A DNA stretch of 64,000 bases, from positions 1 through 64,000 of the forward strand of contig JALQCR010000025.1 of the NCBI GenBank assembly GCA_023336205.1, read 5' to 3'. Under the pieces are notes generated by a model, which saw only the letters and a list, made by a program, of their open reading frames with translations, made no database searches and was not told the origin of the DNA. This document shows positions 62,647 to 64,000 of the stretch, in pieces. This stretch comes from Pseudanabaena sp. Salubria-1 (GTDB lineage Bacteria > Cyanobacteriota > Cyanobacteriia > Pseudanabaenales > Pseudanabaenaceae). Within the stretch, counting starts at the first letter, position 1. Each line of letters opens with the position of its first letter. The position numbers and the translations under genes were made by a program.

Positions 62647-62687
62647 CCTAAAAAAGGGGCTGTGCAAAGCACAGCCCCTTTTTTAGG
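62647..62687 (-). terminator. terminator of thiE
   Basis: CCTAAAAAAGGGGCTGTGC-AAA-GCACAGCCCCTTTTTTAGG, perfect; the thiE stop codon (62683-62685) lies in its right arm. Confidence 0.88.
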
Positions 62688-63738
62688 AGCTAAACAAAAG
62701 CGATCGCATTTGTTTAGCTATGAGATCAGGATGTTCGGCTTTCATTAAGGCGCGAACTACCGCAACACGTTTAGCACCCGCCGAGATCGCAGCTTCTAAA
62801 TTATGTTCATCAAGTCCACCGATCGCGAACCAAGGAATGTTGATATTCTCAGCAGCGTAGTTGACATACTCATGACCAGACGCAGCCTTGTTTGGCTTTG
62901 TGGGTGTGGCATGAACGGGACCAATACCGACATAATCAACTTTATTATTTAGCGCAATTTCTAGTTCTTGGGGATTCGTGGTTGACTGCCCAATAATGTA
63001 TTGCGACGCATCGCCACCATGCGCATTTAAAATTTGGCGCACAGCGGAAACGGGCAGATCTGTCTGACCCACATGGATACCATCAGCTCCCACCGCGATC
63101 GCAATATCAACGCGATCATTAACTAGAAATAAAGCATCGTATTTATGACAAATTTCGCAAAGTTGTTGGGCGATCGCATAGCGAGTTCCATCCTCACCAT
63201 CCTTTTGACGATACTGCACAATCTGCACACCGCCTTGGAGAGCCGACTCCACAACGGAGACAATATTCTCTACAGGCATTGTCACCAGATATAAACTTGC
63301 AGCTTGTAATTTTTGGCGACGGATTTCACCAATATTGGTAACTTCATGGGTCAGTAATTGACTCTCAAGGGTGTAGACCTGATAGCGCATTTGTTTCATC
63401 GCTTCTCCCATCGAGGGATCAACGACTTTGCTATATTCTTCTAAAACCCTGAGGGCTTCTTGTAAGCGTCCCATATTCGCTCTGAGGACAGCTTGGACAT
63501 CAGCACGAACAGATTCATTTGCATGGCTCAACCCTGTGGCGGGATCGTCGGGAGTATTACGGGCGAGACGAAATTCTTCTTTGTGCCATTGTGCGAGTTC
63601 TTGGCGCATGTGTTTGCAGCGATCGCAAAAGCTCACTTCCTCTATGCCAAAACGACACCATTCTTCAATGGTTCGTAAAGCTTCACGGGCGCGATCGAGG
63701 TTAGCATCGAGGATGCGGTAAATGATTTGTTGAGACAT
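62683..63738 (-). CDS. thiE: thiamine-phosphate synthase, cyanobacterial long form
   Basis: Couples HMP-diphosphate with thiazole phosphate to form thiamine phosphate. Of 351 residues, the C-terminal 200 are ThiE: SLYLVTMPVENIVSVVESALQGGVQIVQYRQKDG, LFLVNDRVDIAIAVGADGIHVGQTDLP (see 63065-63135), IIGQSTTNPQELEIA and YVGIGPVHATPTKPNK. The N-terminal 130 residues (DANLDRAREALRTIEEW, GRLQEALRVLEEYSKV) are a helical extension found in cyanobacterial enzymes, of unknown use. It starts MSQQIIYRI and is of normal length for cyanobacteria. A hairpin repeat precedes it. Confidence 0.95.
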   Translation of the reverse strand: MSQQIIYRILDANLDRAREALRTIEEWCRFGIEEVSFCDRCKHMRQELAQWHKEEFRLARNTPDDPATGLSHANESVRADVQAVLRANMGRLQEALRVLEEYSKVVDPSMGEAMKQMRYQVYTLESQLLTHEVTNIGEIRRQKLQAASLYLVTMPVENIVSVVESALQGGVQIVQYRQKDGEDGTRYAIAQQLCEICHKYDALFLVNDRVDIAIAVGADGIHVGQTDLPVSAVRQILNAHGGDASQYIIGQSTTNPQELEIALNNKVDYVGIGPVHATPTKPNKAASGHEYVNYAAENINIPWFAIGGLDEHNLEAAISAGAKRVAVVRALMKAEHPDLIAKQMRSLLFSS

Positions 63739-63754
63739 ATAAACAAAGGGTGCT

Positions 63755-63787
63755 ATGCAAAAGTAGAACGACGCGCTACTTTTGCAT
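63755..63787. repeat. hairpin between thiE and the last gene
   Basis: ATGCAAAAGTAG and CTACTTTTGCAT, 12-base perfect arms around a GACGCG-type loop. It follows the stop of the last gene by about five bases and could terminate it. Confidence 0.78.
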
Positions 63788-63791
63788 TTGG

Positions 63792-64000
63792 TTAAAATTC
63801 AAAGTCAAATGCAGGCTCGGCGCGTAACTTACCTAAGCCTAATTCTTTATCGTCGATGAGCTTGATTTCGTAGTAGCCCAAAATATGGTGCGGAGCAGGA
63901 TTGCCACGCGACGCACCAGTAATGCCCATTGCAATAATTACGCAGATATTACCTTTGGTGTTTTTGGCACGTTGTTTCCACCGTTTGTGGTGTTCACCAT
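63792..64000 (-). CDS. C-terminal part of an unidentified protein, cut by the window edge
   Basis: An open frame of 68 codons and a stop codon running off the right edge. The visible part includes KNTKGNICVIIAMGITGASR, GNPAPHHILGYYEIKLIDD and ends RAEPAFDFEF. I do not recognise the family. The clean stop, the absence of other frames and the well-conserved-looking GYYEIKLIDDKELGLGKL pattern argue that it is real. Confidence 0.65.
   Translation of the reverse strand, partial: GEHHKRWKQRAKNTKGNICVIIAMGITGASRGNPAPHHILGYYEIKLIDDKELGLGKLRAEPAFDFEF

Overview
The window looks like a chromosomal piece of a filamentous, Pseudanabaena-like cyanobacterium. The evidence is the very frequent HIP1 octamer (GCGATCGC and its core), psb28 for photosystem II, gvpG for gas vesicles, xisH/xisI, a MEKHLA protein, and many MASE1/PAS/LOV signalling genes. 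The genus is inferred, not proven. Core genes are spread singly over both strands: def, purU, ftsH, fmt, priA, mnmE, pyrD, thiG, thiE, cbiC/cobH, the F1 gamma gene, a 1-Cys peroxiredoxin, an inositol monophosphatase, yajQ and tRNA-Leu(CAG).

Layout. 0-2 kb: ABC-2 permease, cupin and peptide deformylase. 2.1-6.6 kb: a defence-like patch with an AAA ATPase and a DUF4276 protein in an ATGA-coupled pair, followed by a second TOPRIM-type gene cut by an ISL3 element. 7-20 kb: mostly housekeeping (psb28, purU, an alkyltransferase-like protein, a NIL protein, peroxiredoxin, ftsH plus a truncated ftsH duplicate, fmt, a TPR protein, a Uma2 nuclease, priA). 20-27 kb: accessory island with RelE-type and PIN-type toxin-antitoxin pairs, an orphan HigA-like regulator, xisI with a nonsense-mutated xisH, and a large STAND/NB-ARC gene inactivated twice (in-frame TGA and an ISAs1 insertion). 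27-40 kb: MEKHLA, DUF4079, yajQ, aldo/keto reductase, then an IS-rich stretch (second ISL3 copy and two IS4-like copies) that breaks two small genes of unknown function, then an ABC permease, inositol phosphatase, a GNAT-TrhO fusion and mnmE. 40-45 kb: a hybrid kinase with a LOV-like PAS domain beside a REC-GGDEF response regulator. 45-57 kb: cobalamin, pentapeptide, gvpG, pyrD, F1 gamma, thiG, PIN/HTH pair, glycosyltransferase and ABC-F genes, then an IS30 element. 57-64 kb: a MASE1 hybrid kinase cut by an IS701-like element, its neighbouring response regulator cut by a 134-bp MITE, then thiE and a partial gene at the edge.

The dominant theme is recent mobile-element traffic. Six full-length IS copies and one MITE have ends and target duplications that can be read directly (8 bp ISL3, 9 bp IS4-like, 10 bp ISAs1, 3 bp IS30, 4 bp TTAA IS701-like, 8 bp MITE). 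Removing each insertion from a coding target restores one continuous reading frame, so the interrupted genes can be reconstructed. Hairpin repeats are also abundant at gene ends, and two have entered essential genes in frame (priA and mnmE). Three homopolymer patches (start, 28.3 kb, 35.3 kb) look like sequencing or assembly artefacts. The best candidate for an undescribed system is the AAA/DUF4276/TOPRIM patch at 2.1-6.6 kb; the reconstructed STAND protein is the second.
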